Assembly (NCBI GenBank): GCA_031841125.1
Contig: JAJSSI010000054.1
Span: forward strand, 18,788-82,787
From: Acanthococcus lagerstroemiae
Lineage: Eukaryota > Arthropoda > Insecta > Hemiptera > Eriococcidae
DNA: 64,000 bases
Direction: 5' to 3'
Translations under genes and position numbers: made by a program
Shown: positions 11,713 through 23,748 of the stretch, in pieces
How positions within the stretch are numbered: the first letter of the stretch is position 1
Layout of the letters: the number at the start of each line of letters is the position of its first letter
Notes under the pieces: generated by a model
What the model saw: only the letters and a program-made list of their open reading frames with translations
The model's database searches: none
What the model was told of the DNA's origin: nothing

Positions 11713-12358
11713 TTATATCCACCAGTCAGGAAGAGGCTTATTCTGACTTAAGGTAGCATTAACAGCTGCTTGAATATCTCTATAAATAATATTTACAGCA
11801 AATAATCGTATCTCAGCTTGTATAAGCTCACAAGTAGCGTAATCTATAGTACTCTTGTTATATTCAATCGGACATTTTGGTAATAAGTTACTATGCAACC
11901 TTACTAGACTAAAATTTAAATCATTTAATGTTATAATGCACAAATTCTCCTCAATTTTTTTGTTTTTAATAATATTTAAATAATAATTCACAATTCTAGA
12001 GTGCTGGATCTGACTATACAGTTTATGGTTCCCTAAGATTTTAAATTTACATGAAATAGTGGGATACATTTTTTCAATTTCTAGCCAAGTTCTAAAACTT
12101 AGGTCCAAACAAGGAGCTCCATACATGAGAAAAATAGTTTTTGAAAATCTTAAAATATTATACTGGTATAATAAACTGACTGTATAATTTCCAACTTCAA
12201 AAGGTTGACTTACAGATGTATCCATGGGGGAGGAGTTATTGAATCAGGCGAATATTCACATTCATGTTCCTGGTATTGTTCTTCATCATTGTTACATGGT
12301 GGATTTGATATAGTGAAATCCTCTGGTAGTGCAGCTGGGATGATATTCTTGATATGAC
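11713..12358 (-). pseudogene. Minus-strand orphan gene, unit 1, truncated by a TIR junction
   Basis: This matches the C-terminal two thirds of the intact 276-residue gene at 42337-43167. The reading frame is broken by one missing G near 12230, and the gene stops at 12358 where sequence switches to a TIR terminus starting GTAGTAGTAGG. The N-terminal 70 or so codons are absent. Confidence 0.75.
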
Positions 12359-12963
12359 GTAGTAGTAGGAAAATGCCGATTCTAGCACAGTCATAAGGTC
12401 ATTGACCTTGAACCGGGTCATTGACCTTGAACAAGAGGTCAATGACCTTATGGCTGTGCTAGAATCGGCATGGTCTTTTGCGGAGGTCATTGAACTTTTG
12501 ATCCAGAATCGCATGGTTATTTTGATGGAGGTCATTGAACTGTGGTTTATTGTCCTTTCTGAGGTTCTTAACCTTACTCTAATAGGCGCTCTTAACCTCA
12601 CTCGATTAGGGGTTCTTAACCTCACTCTAACAGGGGTTCTTAACCTCACCCTGTTTGAACCTGTCACCTCCATCAATCCAAACGCCATCTATATGAAGTC
12701 CCATGATACAACATTGTGTTTAGTTTCATCAAGCACTCATAGAAGTCTCCATTTTTTCACCTCCTTCTCTCTAGATTTTTTTTATTTTTTTTCTAATTCA
12801 GCCGTGTTGGATTCGAACTCTCAACCTTTGGAATGAAATGCATGCACTCTAACCACTCAACTACCTGACCCTCCCAGAAGAGTAGTGCAAAAAACTTATT
12901 CTGATACCTTTCTGCAGACCTAAATGCAAGTCTAAACTGGTTCTCATACCTGCTGCTGGCTTG
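12359..12963 (+). repeat. Duplicated outer TIR head (about 605 bp), joined to the unit 1 break
   Basis: It begins with the full terminus GTAGTAGTAGGAAAATG and contains the 100-bp palindrome (12373-12471; receptor-type palindromes at 12396-12408, 12415-12427 and 12436-12448), the 24-bp repeats and the tRNA-like block. It stops at a CTGCTGCTGGCTTG phrase, where a second TIR begins. The same truncated head recurs at 15238 and 29109. This copy carries a few one-base homopolymer contractions. Confidence 0.85.
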
Positions 12964-14261
12964 TAGTAGGAAAATGCCGATTCTAGCACAGTCATAAGTC
13001 ATTGACCTTGAACCGGGTCATTGACCTTGAACAAGAGGTCAATGACCTTATGGCTGTGCTAGAATCGGCATGGTCTTTTGCGGAGGTCATTGAACTTTTG
13101 ATCCAGAATCGGCATGGTTATTTTGATGGAGGTCATTGAACTGTGGTTTATTGTCCTTTCTGAGTTCTTAACCTTACTCTAATAGGCGCTCTTAACCTCA
13201 CTCGATTAGGGGTTCTTAACTCACTCTAACAGGGGTCTTAACCTCACCCTTGTTTGAACCTGTCACCTCCATCAATCCAAACGCCATCTATATGAAGTCC
13301 CATGATACAACATTGTGTTTAGTTTCATCAAGCACTCATAGAAGTCTCCATTTTTTCACCTCCTTCTCTCTAGATTTTTTTTTATTTTTTTTCTAATTCA
13401 GCCGTGTTGGGATTCGAACTCTCAACCTTTGGAATGAAATGCATGCACTCTAACCACTCAACTACCTGACCCTCCCAGAAGAGTAGTGCAAAAAACTTAT
13501 TCTGATACCTTTCTGCAGACCTAAAGCAAGTCTAAACTGGTTCTCATACCTGCTGCTGGCTTGATTGAAAGGTTATTGTCTGAAATTTCCACACCAGACT
13601 AATGTCTTTCTATTGTTCTCCCCTCTGGCGCCAGCTTGATTGACAAGTCATTGTTTGAAATTTTAAACCAGACTAATGACTTTCCATTGTTTCCATTTTT
13701 GTCGCCACTTTGATTGACAGGTTATTGTCTGAAATTTTCATGCCAGACTAATGTCTTTCTATTGTTCTCCCCTCTGGCACCAACTTGATTGACAAGTCAT
13801 TGTTTGAAATTTTTGTGCAGACTAATGGTTTCCTTTTACTTCCAATAATAATGGGACTTTAACAAACTCGGCTAACTAGTTATAAACATTTCAGGAATTT
13901 CTATAAAGTAGGGATGGTGTTGTTGTGGTAGGAGACTTATCAAACCAGTTTTATACAGCTCACTCAGTACTGATTGACTTCCCTTCCCTACCTCTAGCTA
14001 TTGTCTGAAATTTTCAGCCCAGACTATTGGCTTTCCTTTGTAGTTTGATGCCCCACTTTTATCCCACTTTGAAGAGTGAGTGGCGAGAATCTGGTTATAA
14101 AAAGGATAGCAGACCTTTACTCCTCACTAGTTTGAACTCTGCTATTTTGCATGTTTCTTCTACACTTTGTTGCTCTTTACATTGCGACTATATAGTGAAG
14201 TATTGTGTTGTGAAATATTGTTCGGTGAAGTATTGTTCGGTGAAGTATTGTATTGTAAAAA
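12964..14261 (+). repeat. Left TIR of the short stub unit
   Basis: This is a full left TIR, beginning TAGTAGGAAAATG and running to the PolB start codon. It has more single-base losses in homopolymers than any other copy (for example in the 24-bp repeat block at 13160-13250), consistent with low-quality consensus. Sub-elements are as described for 29718-31024. Confidence 0.85.
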
Positions 14262-15237
14262 ATGAAGAAATTGCTGTTGCAACACTACATGAGGGAGAAT
14301 GATGGAGCCCACAACCCGGGAGCAGCACCGCTCCTACAGCAACATCTATGAGTGACTCCAACCTGGAAGCAGCACTGTCACCTGCATCATCATCAGCGAG
14401 TAAGACCAACTTTGGAGCAGCACTGCCACCTACATCACCCGTGAGTGAGTTCAACCTAGGAGCATCACTACCACCTACATCATCATCATCATCATCATCG
14501 GCGAGTAAATCCAAGTCGGGAGCAGTATTACTACCTGCATCGTTGGTAAGTGAGCGGCAAGAACAGGAGGTAGACAGGCAAAGAAAAAGGGAATTTGAAG
14601 CGGCTCTCTGTGAAACTTGTGGAAGCATCTACCCCCGACCCTTTTGGTTTCACCATACTTTTTCAACGGTCCATAAGGAGGCATTAAGAAGAAGTGATTT
14701 GGAATCCGACCCCATCAATGGTTTTATTATTAATGAATCGCAAGATAGGAGAATATGATGTCTTATTTAGTTCTAATATAGATGATCTCTACCAACCAGT
14801 TGTCCTTAGAGACATCAAAAGTTTCCTGACACATTTTAAGCAAGGCGTCTACAACAGAATTGAGCAAGCTTTAGACCTGCACTGCTCAATTAAAGTAAAT
14901 ATTGTTCTAAATATCATAATTGTGAAACCTGCGGCTAATGGTGGTGAGGACTTGCGAGATAATTACGGCTAAGATCACGAAATAGTGAAATATTGGTTGG
15001 AACTAACATAGACGAATGGTATGAAAAGCTAGTAACCCGGATGGAGACACGTATGGGGAGCTCGAGTACATTGGATCAAACTGGAGTTTTGAAAAAGTTT
15101 CAGATATGAGCTTCATATAACAAAGTTCTCTCCTCTCATTGCTGGCTCTTATATTCCTCTACCCGATAAAGTTAGAAGAAAACATGCTGTAATAAATATC
15201 CAGAATAATGATCAGAAATGTTTTATGTATTCGATCT
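14262..15237 (+). pseudogene. PolB N-terminal fragment, stub unit
   Basis: This covers the first 325 or so codons of the polymerase: the Ser/Pro/Ala-rich leader, the first zinc-finger-like motif and the start of the conserved region. It is then cut at 15237 and joined to a TIR terminus. Several one-base losses break the frame (near 14331, 14753, 14968, 15054 and 15107). No exonuclease or polymerase motif is present. Confidence 0.85.
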
Positions 15238-15839
15238 AGTAGTAGGAAAATGCCGATTCTAGCACAGTCATAAGGTCATTGACCTTGAACCGGGGTCATT
15301 GACCTTGAACAAGAGGTCAATGACCTTATGGCTGTGCTAGAATCGGCATGGTCTTTTGCGGAGGTCATTGAACTTTTGATCCAGAATCGGCATGGTTATT
15401 TTGATGGAGGTCATTGAACTGTGTTTATTGTCCTTTCTGAGGTTCTTAACCTTACTCTAATAGGCGCTCTTAACCTCACTCGATTAGGGTTCTTAACCTC
15501 ACTCTAACAGGGTTCTTAACCTCACCCTTGTTTGAACCTGTCACCTCCATCAATCCAAACGCCATCTATATGAAGTCCCATGATACAACATTGTGTTTAG
15601 TTTCATCAAGCACTCATAGAAGTCTCCATTTTTTCACCTCCTTCTCTCTAATTTTTTTTTATTTTTTTTCTAATTCAGCCGTGTTGGGATTCGAACTCTC
15701 AACCTTTGGAATGAAATGCATGCACTCTAACCACTCAACTACCTGACCCTCCAGAAGAGTATGCAAAAAACTTATTCTGATACCTTTCTGCAGACCTAAA
15801 TGCAAGTCTAAACTGGTTCTCATACCTGCTGCTGGCTTG
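15238..15839 (+). repeat. Duplicated outer TIR head joined to the PolB fragment
   Basis: It begins AGTAGTAGG, two bases shorter than the terminus at 12359, directly after the polymerase break. It then repeats the same truncated head and ends at the same CTGCTGGCTTG phrase. The palindrome and receptor-type sites are present. Confidence 0.85.
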
Positions 15840-17146
15840 TAGTAGGAAAATGCCGATTCTAGCACAGTCATAAGGTCATTGACCTTGAACCGGGGTCATT
15901 GACCTTGAACAAGAGGTCAATGACCTTATGGCTGTGCTAGAATCGGCATGGTCTTTTGCGGAGGTCATTGAACTTTTGATCCAGAATCGGCATGGTTATT
16001 TTGATGGAGGTCATTGAACTGTGGTTTATTGTCCTTTCTGAGGTTCTTAACCTTACTCTAATAGGCGCTCTTAACCTCACTCGATTAGGGGTTCTTAACC
16101 TCACTCTAACAGGGGTTCTTAACCTCACCCTTGTTTGAACCTGTCACCTCCATCAATCCAAACGCCATCTATATGAAGTCCCATGATACAACATTGTGTT
16201 TAGTTTCATCAAGCACTCATAGAAGTCTCCATTTTTTCACCTCCTTCTCTCTAGATTTTTTTTTATTTTTTTTCTAATTCAGCCGTGTTGGGATTCGAAC
16301 TCTCAACCTTTGGAATGAAATGCATGCACTCTAACCACTCAACTACCTGACCCTCCCAGAAGAGTAGTGCAAAAAACTTATTCTGATACCTTTCTGCAGA
16401 CCTAAATGCAAGTCTAAACTGGTTCTCATACCTGCTGCTGGCTTGATTGAAAGGTTATTGTCTGAAATTTCCACACCAGACTAATGTCTTTCTATTGTTC
16501 TCCCCTCTGGCGCCAGCTTGATTGACAAGTCATTGTTTGAAATTTTAAACCAGACTAATGACTTTCCATTGTTTCCATTTTTGTCGCCACTTTGATTGAC
16601 AGGTTATTGTCTGAAATTTTCATGCCAGACTAATGTCTTTCTATTGTTCTCCCCTCTGGCACCAACTTGATTGACAAGTCATTGTTTGAAATTTTTGTGC
16701 AGACTAATGGTTTCCTTTTACTTCCAATAATAATGGGACTTTAACAAACTCGGCTAACTAGTTATAAACATTTCAGGAATTTCTATAAAGTAGGGATGGT
16801 GTTGGTTGTGGTAGGAGACTTATCAAACCAGTTTTATACAGCTCACTCAGTACTGATTGACTTCCCTTCCCTACCTCTAGCTATTGTCTGAAATTTTCAG
16901 CCCAGACTATTGGCTTTCCTTTGTAGTTTGATGCCCCACTTTTATCCCACTTTGAAGAGTGAGTGGCGAGAATCTGGTTATAAAAAAGGATAGCAGACCT
17001 TTACTCCTCACTAGTTTGAACTCTGCTATTTTGCATGTTTCTTCTACACTTTGTTGCTCTTTACATTGCGACTAGTATAGTGAAGTATTGTGTTGTGAAA
17101 TATTGTTCGGTGAAGTATTGTTCGGTGAAGTATTGTATTGTAAAAA
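15840..17146 (+). repeat. Left TIR of unit 2
   Basis: This is a complete copy with the palindrome at 15850-15949, the 24-bp repeats, a tRNA-like block on the minus strand at about 16284-16358, the 75-bp repeats at about 16443-16725 and the polymerase promoter. It is nearly base-identical to 29718-31024. Confidence 0.88.
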
Positions 17147-20100
17147 ATGAAGAAATTGCTGTTGCAACACTACATGAGGGAGAATGATGGAGCCCACAAC
17201 CCGGGAGCAGCACCGCTCCCTACAGCAACATCTATGAGTGACTCCAACCTGGAAGCAGCACTGTCACCTGCATCATCATCAGCGAGTAAGACCAACTTTG
17301 GAGCAGCACTGCCACCTACATCACCCGTGAGTGAGTTCAACCTAGGAGCATCACTACCACCTACATCATCATCATCATCATCATCGGCGAGTAAATCCAA
17401 GTCGGGAGCAGTATTACTACCTGCATCGTTGGTAAGTGAGCGGCAAGAACAGGAGGTAGACAGGCAAAGAAAAAGGGAATTTGAAGCGGCTCTCTGTGAA
17501 ACTTGTGGAAGCATCTACCCCCGACCCTTTTGGTTTCACCATACTTTTTCAACGGTCCATAAGGAGGCATTAAGAAGAAGTGATTTGGAATCCGACCCCA
17601 TCAATGGTTTTATTATTAATGAATCGCAAGATAGGAGAATAATTGATGTCTTATTTAGTTCTAATATAGATGATCTCTACCAACCAGTTGTCCTTAGAGA
17701 CATCAAAAGTTTCCTGACACATTTTAAGCAAGGCGTCTACAACAGAATTGAGCAAGCTTTAGACCTGCACTGCTCAATTAAAGTAAATATTGTTCTAAAT
17801 ATCATAATTGTGAAACCTGCGGCTAATGGTGGTGAGGACTTGCGAGATAATTACGGGCTAAGATCACGAAATAGTGAAATATTGGTTGGAACTAACATAG
17901 ACGAATGGTATGAAAAGCTAGTAACCCGGATGGAGACACGTATGGGGGAGCTCGAGTACATTGGATCAAACTGGAGTTTTGAAAAAGTTTCAGATATGGA
18001 GCTTCATATAACAAAGTTCTCTCCTCTCATTGCTGGCTCTTATATTCCTCTACCCGATAAAGTTAGAAGAAAACATGCTGTAATAAATATCCAGAATAAT
18101 GATCAGAAATGTTTTATGTATTCGATCTGTGCTAAACTAATTGAAAACACACCCAATATTTATCGAGTGAGCATGTATAAAGGTCTGTTAGATAAATTTA
18201 ACTTTTCAGGATTAAGTTATCCAACACCTCTCAGTGAAATTGCGATTTTTGAACGTAATAATAATGCATCTGTGAATGTGTATGGATTAGATGAAGAAAA
18301 TTCTGTTTACCCCCTGAGAATAAGTGATCGTTTTGTGAAAGATATGCATTGGGATCTCCTTTATCTTCACTCTGAGAAAAATTTACATTATTGTTATATC
18401 AAAGATCTCAGTCGGTTAGTTTCGAAGCAGAAGGGATCACGTGGACATAAATTGCATATTTGTCGCCGTTGTCTCCAGCATTTCTATTCAGAGAAGACAT
18501 TGGAAGAGCACGAAGAGAACTGCATCAAATATCATCCTGCAAGAGCGATTATGCCAACTGAGAAAAACGCGCTGTTGCAGTTTAAAAACTATAAGTATAA
18601 GCAACTGGTTCCATATATAGTTTATGCGGATCTGGAGAGTGCTTTAGTCCCGATTGCTGGCCCCACCCCCTCTACCGATTCCTCCTTTACTGTAAAGAAG
18701 CAGAGACACCTCACAACATCGTATTGCTATTACATAGTTTCTAGAAACCCAGCTGATAAAACAGTGTACAAGCCAGTTTTATATAGAGGTCCCAATGCAG
18801 TGAAGCACTTCTGGTCAAGCTTGGAGGCTGATGCTAAGGAAATTGCGGATAAATATAAAGTAATCAAACCCATGAACATATCAGATGCTGAAAAGAAAGC
18901 ATTGTATGAAGGAACCCTTCTTTGTCATATATGTGGGGAAATATCTACGGATAAAAATGATCTAGTCATAGATCATGACCACCTCACAGGGGAAGTGAGG
19001 GGGCTAGCACATAAACAATGTAATATTGAATACCAACAACCACACTTCCTGCCAGTAGTCTTCCATAATGGCTCAAGATACGATTTTAAACTGATAATAA
19101 GTGAAATGTTCCCAGAGCAGCTAGTAAACATGAACAAAGAAGAAGAAGAAGAGGAAGATTCAATTGGAGTTGCTGCTGATGATGAAGAAAGCATAATAGA
19201 TACACAGATGTTCGATGGTGGTGATGGTATCCGTAGTAATGAGAATAGGAAACGTGCTAGTTCAGAAGAGATCAAAGTTATTGCCTCAAGTGCTGAAAAT
19301 TTCATATCTTTTGAAAAAAAGATAACAAATCGTTTCAGCATCCGATTCATTGACTCATTCAGATTTATGGCGTCATCTCTGAGTAAACTAGTTGATAATT
19401 TGCCCAAAGAGAATATGCAACACACTCGACGATTTTATAGTGGAGAGAACTTTGATCTTCTTTGCAGAAAAGGAGTTTTCTGTTATGAATATATAACTGA
19501 TTTGAGCAAATATGAGGAGAAAGAGCTCCCCCCACCGGAAAGATTTTATAATGAAATGACTGATGAAGAAATTAGTGAGGAGGATTACCAACATGCTTTA
19601 AATGTTTTCAGAAAATTTAACTGCAAAAACCTTGGAATGTATAGTGACATTTATCTCCAGACAGATACAATTTTATTAGCTGATGTCTTCGAAAATTTTA
19701 GAGAAATTTGTCATAATATATACAAAATAGATCCAGCTTGGGTATACTCAGCCCCAGGTCTTAGTTGGCAGGCTTGTTTGAAGTATACCAAAGTAAAACT
19801 AGAATTAATTAAAGATTATGACATGTATTTATTTATGGAAGAAGGCATTAGAGGAGGATTTTGTGGGGCCAGCATTCGTTACATGAAAGCAAACAATAAA
19901 GAAATGGGAGAGCGCTACAAACCTGATCAGCCAACAACATATATTGGTTATTTTGATGCTAATAATCTATATGGCTACTGTATGTCCTCCCCATTAGCTG
20001 TGGGTGGCTACCAATGGATGACTGCGGAAGAATTATCCGACTTAACAGAAGAAAAAATTCTAAGTATCCCAGATAACAGTAAGACTGGTTACATTCTTCA

Positions 20101-21409
20101 AGTCGACCTTCAGTATGATCAGCATTTACATGATGAGCATAATGATTATCCGCTGTGTCCACAAAAGATGAAAACCTCGAAGAATGGAGTTCCCAAATTG
20201 GTAGCCACCCTAGGAGATAAGAAGAAATATACAATTCATTACAGCTATTTAAAGACGGCATTAGCATGCGGATTGAAGATAACAAAAGTCCATCGTGGAG
20301 TAAAGTTTACTCAGGCATGCTGGTTGAAGGAATATATTGATCTGAACACTGAAATGAGAAAAAGAGCTAAAAATGAATTCGAGAAGGAATTCTTCAAACT
20401 AGCAAATAATAGTGTGTTTGGCAAGTGTTTGGAGGGAGTGAGGAAGAGAAGAGAATTCAAGCTATATAGATCACCACATTTGATTCAAAAATGGGTCAAT
20501 AAGCCCAATTTTAAGTCTCGCATGCTGTTGAATGAGAAATCAAATTTAACACTGATTGAAATGAAAAGAACCAAAATTTATTTTGATCGTGTAATAGCCA
20601 TAGGGTTAAGTATATTGGACATTTCAAAGAAGGTAATGGCGGAATTCTATTATGGAGTAATGAAAAAAATATTTTCAGAGAAGGGTCAAATTCAGGTCGG
20701 TTATACTGACACAGACTCGTTTATATTCATAGTAAGAACAGAAAACTTTTATGAAAAACTACGACAAAATAGAGATCATTTCGACTTTTCTGATTATCCG
20801 CAGGATCACATCTGTTGGGATTCTAGTAATAAGAAAGTCCTAGGAAAGTACAAGGACGAGGCCAATGGCAAGATAATAGAGGAATTTTGTGCCATTAGAC
20901 CTAAACTTTATAGTTTTAAACTATCAGGAAAAGAACATAAGAAAGCTAAGGGTGTTAGAAAAAATATTGTAGAGAAAACCTTAGCATTTGAAAATTATGT
21001 ACAATGTCTGCAGAGTAGAATCCCTGAATATCGCTTAATGAATAGTATTAGAAGCTATGATCAACAATTATACACCATAGAACAAAATAAAGTAGCGTTA
21101 TCAGCAGATGATGACAAACGATTCATTCTTGACAACGGGATTGACACATTGGCATGGGGGCACTATCAAATACCTCCCTACAAAGATATATTAAAAAATA
21201 GTCAATATGAAGAAGAAGAAGAAAATATGGATATTGAAATAGAATCAACCTCAATAGTAGTTCCACCATCACCACCACCACCACCACCACTATCAGCATC
21301 CTCATTGCCGCTAATAAGAAAGAGGAGAGCAGAATCATTAGTACACCCACCTATGAAAAAGAAAGCTATCAGACCGCCACCCCCTCTCATACCGCTTAGT
21401 AAATCATAG
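17147..21409 (+). CDS. Protein-primed family B DNA polymerase, unit 2 (intact)
   Basis: This is a 1420-residue frame. The order is: a Ser/Ala/Pro-rich leader with degenerate repeats (1-100); a CETC...H zinc-finger-like motif (116-138); a C2H2 finger (about 446-465); Exo I as YADLE (about 492); an endonuclease-VII-like HNH insert with CHIC and DHDHLTG (592-625); Exo II FHNGSRYD (638-645); Exo III YLQTD (834); Pol A DANNLYG (935); Pol B NNSVFGK (1087); Pol C YTDTDS (1185-1190). A proline-rich tail with a basic RKRR patch could be a nuclear signal. All catalytic motifs are present. It would replicate the linear element from a terminal protein primer. The HNH insert is common in eukaryotic relatives. 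Confidence 0.95.
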   Translation: MKKLLLQHYMRENDGAHNPGAAPLPTATSMSDSNLEAALSPASSSASKTNFGAALPPTSPVSEFNLGASLPPTSSSSSSSASKSKSGAVLLPASLVSERQEQEVDRQRKREFEAALCETCGSIYPRPFWFHHTFSTVHKEALRRSDLESDPINGFIINESQDRRIIDVLFSSNIDDLYQPVVLRDIKSFLTHFKQGVYNRIEQALDLHCSIKVNIVLNIIIVKPAANGGEDLRDNYGLRSRNSEILVGTNIDEWYEKLVTRMETRMGELEYIGSNWSFEKVSDMELHITKFSPLIAGSYIPLPDKVRRKHAVINIQNNDQKCFMYSICAKLIENTPNIYRVSMYKGLLDKFNFSGLSYPTPLSEIAIFERNNNASVNVYGLDEENSVYPLRISDRFVKDMHWDLLYLHSEKNLHYCYIKDLSRLVSKQKGSRGHKLHICRRCLQHFYSEKTLEEHEENCIKYHPARAIMPTEKNALLQFKNYKYKQLVPYIVYADLESALVPIAGPTPSTDSSFTVKKQRHLTTSYCYYIVSRNPADKTVYKPVLYRGPNAVKHFWSSLEADAKEIADKYKVIKPMNISDAEKKALYEGTLLCHICGEISTDKNDLVIDHDHLTGEVRGLAHKQCNIEYQQPHFLPVVFHNGSRYDFKLIISEMFPEQLVNMNKEEEEEEDSIGVAADDEESIIDTQMFDGGDGIRSNENRKRASSEEIKVIASSAENFISFEKKITNRFSIRFIDSFRFMASSLSKLVDNLPKENMQHTRRFYSGENFDLLCRKGVFCYEYITDLSKYEEKELPPPERFYNEMTDEEISEEDYQHALNVFRKFNCKNLGMYSDIYLQTDTILLADVFENFREICHNIYKIDPAWVYSAPGLSWQACLKYTKVKLELIKDYDMYLFMEEGIRGGFCGASIRYMKANNKEMGERYKPDQPTTYIGYFDANNLYGYCMSSPLAVGGYQWMTAEELSDLTEEKILSIPDNSKTGYILQVDLQYDQHLHDEHNDYPLCPQKMKTSKNGVPKLVATLGDKKKYTIHYSYLKTALACGLKITKVHRGVKFTQACWLKEYIDLNTEMRKRAKNEFEKEFFKLANNSVFGKCLEGVRKRREFKLYRSPHLIQKWVNKPNFKSRMLLNEKSNLTLIEMKRTKIYFDRVIAIGLSILDISKKVMAEFYYGVMKKIFSEKGQIQVGYTDTDSFIFIVRTENFYEKLRQNRDHFDFSDYPQDHICWDSSNKKVLGKYKDEANGKIIEEFCAIRPKLYSFKLSGKEHKKAKGVRKNIVEKTLAFENYVQCLQSRIPEYRLMNSIRSYDQQLYTIEQNKVALSADDDKRFILDNGIDTLAWGHYQIPPYKDILKNSQYEEEEENMDIEIESTSIVVPPSPPPPPPLSASSLPLIRKRRAESLVHPPMKKKAIRPPPPLIPLSKS

Positions 21410-21590
21410 TTATGTAGTTAACACAACAGTGACATCTAATTTTCACTGTAGCTTTCCAAAAAAAAAAAAAAAATCCAAAATATAGAGAGCCTACTTTGCA
21501 TCTTTGCCTACTTTGTGTATATAAACCTACAGAAATACATAAATATTCACCAATGTAAATATTATTGTAAAGAAATTTGTTTGTTTGTTT

Positions 21591-21625
<35 letters not shown>

Positions 21626-22027
21626 GTAAATATTATTTATTTACCATCACCAATGTAAATATTATTGTAAAGGAAATTTTTTTTTTTTGGTTTTTTATTT
21701 TTTATTTATTTATTTATTTATATTTATTTATTTATATTTATTTATTAATTTTTTAATGTAAATATTATAAATATACTATATTATACCTATATAAATATAC
21801 TATATTATACCACCACCATAAATATTCTTCACTTGTGTGAGGTGGCGCTGTGTGTGCCGAATGCTCAGACTTTGTAGTCCATTGCACTATTCCTCAAGTT
21901 GCTGTTAAGGATCAGCTCAGTAGCCTCACTTTTATAGTCAAAGTGGGAATTTTACTGAGTTCTATCCCTTTGACTTCACTGGGTGCTGGATACTCCAGTC
22001 CCAGTGCTTCCATACATCACCTTCTAT
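21410..22027. repeat. AT-rich microsatellite spacer after PolB, unit 2
   Basis: This is the counterpart of 4663-5279, with a shorter (TTTG)n and longer T run at about 21579-21622. No gene seen. Confidence 0.6.
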
Positions 22028-22586
22028 TTACACATCATCATCAGGGTCTTCGCCTGTTTCAATTTGGAGTTCCTCTATGATACCCCGGAGAAAGGTTTGG
22101 AGTCCCTGTCTCTCATCAGGGTATAGCACGGGTGACTGGGGTTCATATCAGATAGCAATTCCCATAATAAATATAGGAATCGTGTCGTATACGCCCGAGT
22201 ATGGTTCATTTCCAGGCTTGCTAGTATGTTTTGCAGATGAGCGAGCAATCTATTACCATTTATGGTTATTATTGGCAGCGTTGAAGAGTTCACCACTGGA
22301 ACGCATATAGTGTTATGACTATAGCGTTCCATGGCCTCTTCAGCGTACCCTTCATTAAATATATACTCCACCGCTTGGAGAAACTCTAACTTCTCCTCCG
22401 GAGTATATACTTGGGCAAAAGGACCTAATGCTTCTATAAAACTATAAGTCCTCTCATTATGAAGAGCGTAAATGCGGCTACATTTGCGCTTCTCAAGAAC
22501 CAGATAATAGATAATAGCCGATTTACGGCTCTATTGCCTGGTTCAGGAACAGTGCTTGAAATTTCATGAACTTGAGTTTGATCCAT
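22028..22586 (-). pseudogene. Unidentified minus-strand gene, unit 2, frameshifted
   Basis: One G fewer in a four-G run near 22120 replaces the acidic C-terminus found in unit 3 by an unrelated tail. The rest agrees with unit 3. Comparison of the three copies shows each long frame is broken in a different place in units 1 and 2, which argues for consensus error over shared decay. Confidence 0.4.
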
Positions 22587-23135
22587 TTTTTTTGAGGAAG
22601 AGTGGTAAAAAAAATGAAAGACAGTATAGGAAAAGGAGATGAGAATATAGAAGTTCGCAAAGATCGTAAAGACAAGGCAGGCACAGAGTGAATAGTCTTG
22701 ATGCTCCTGTTCCAGTCTTTATATAATTTAATCAAACAGTCTAGAAATGTCAATGTGAGGGAGCTCTAAGAAAAAAATAATGATAGGAAGATTCTTTAGA
22801 AGACAGCATACTATCCTAATAATAGCATTTAGAACTTTCCAGAAAAAATTTAAAAGTGAAAGAAAGGCAAACACTTAGTGAATAGTCTTAATGGTCCTGT
22901 ATAATGTATCTCACTATATTTAAAAACTATTTAAAAGTGAAAGAAAGGCAAGCATACAGTGAATAGTCTTGATGACCCTGCATAATGTGTCTCACTATAT
23001 TTGAAAACTATTATTTTCTCTCTCTTTTTTCAATAACAGCTAAATTTATATAACTGAGTGGAAGTAGGTATTTTGCTTTTTGTTGATGTGTAGGAAATGA
23101 AATATTTTTGCTAATAATAGCATTTAGAACTTTCC

Positions 23136-23186
<51 letters not shown>

Positions 23187-23748
23187 AAAAAAAAACCATA
23201 CCTACCATTACCCTCTAACAATGGTTAAAAGAGACTGTGGATCCAGGTAGATGTCCTACTATAATTAAATCTGTTTTATTGGTTTTGTCCATTGTGACTA
23301 CCGAACCTGATGCCCGGCGAACCTGATGACCGGCACGCGTTTTAGAAGACAGCGCACTATTGTTCAACAAGATATATACCCGAGTGGATTTATTGATGTG
23401 TGTGGGAAATGAAATACTTTTGCTAATAATAGCATTTAGAACTTTCCAGAAAAGAAAAAAAAAAAACAAGAGAGAAAAAAAAAACAACAAACAAACCATA
23501 GGTACCATTACCCTCTAAAAATGGTTAAAAGAGACTGTGGATCCAGATAGGCGCCTTACTATAATTGAATCTGTTTTATTAGTTTATCACTTTTGTCCAT
23601 TGTGGTTGGCAAACCTGATGGTTGCTGCGTTGCGTCGGGTATTTGCTTGAATTACATTTCTACATTGAAAGTATGCTTCACACGAATTTGAGCTAGACCT
23701 TGCAACAAAAATTTTGGTTTAGTATAAATATGCTATAAATTTTCTAAC
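22587..23748. repeat. Repeat-rich spacer upstream of the PLA2 gene, unit 2
   Basis: It has the same layout as 5839-7000: the roughly 305-bp duplication and a (GAAA)n tract at 23138-23190. It differs from unit 1 by a true substitution near 23339 (G versus A). A TATAAATA box lies at about 23723, very close to the next start codon. Confidence 0.6.

Noticed and set aside
12359..12963. CRISPR-like array from the 24-bp and 75-bp repeats
   Set aside because: Repeats are contiguous or diverged with no unique spacers, and the context is a eukaryotic element.
18923..19030. HNH/endonuclease-VII-like insert in PolB as a novel fusion
   Set aside because: Insertion of this zinc-binding HNH module between Exo I and Exo II is common in eukaryotic protein-primed PolB relatives.
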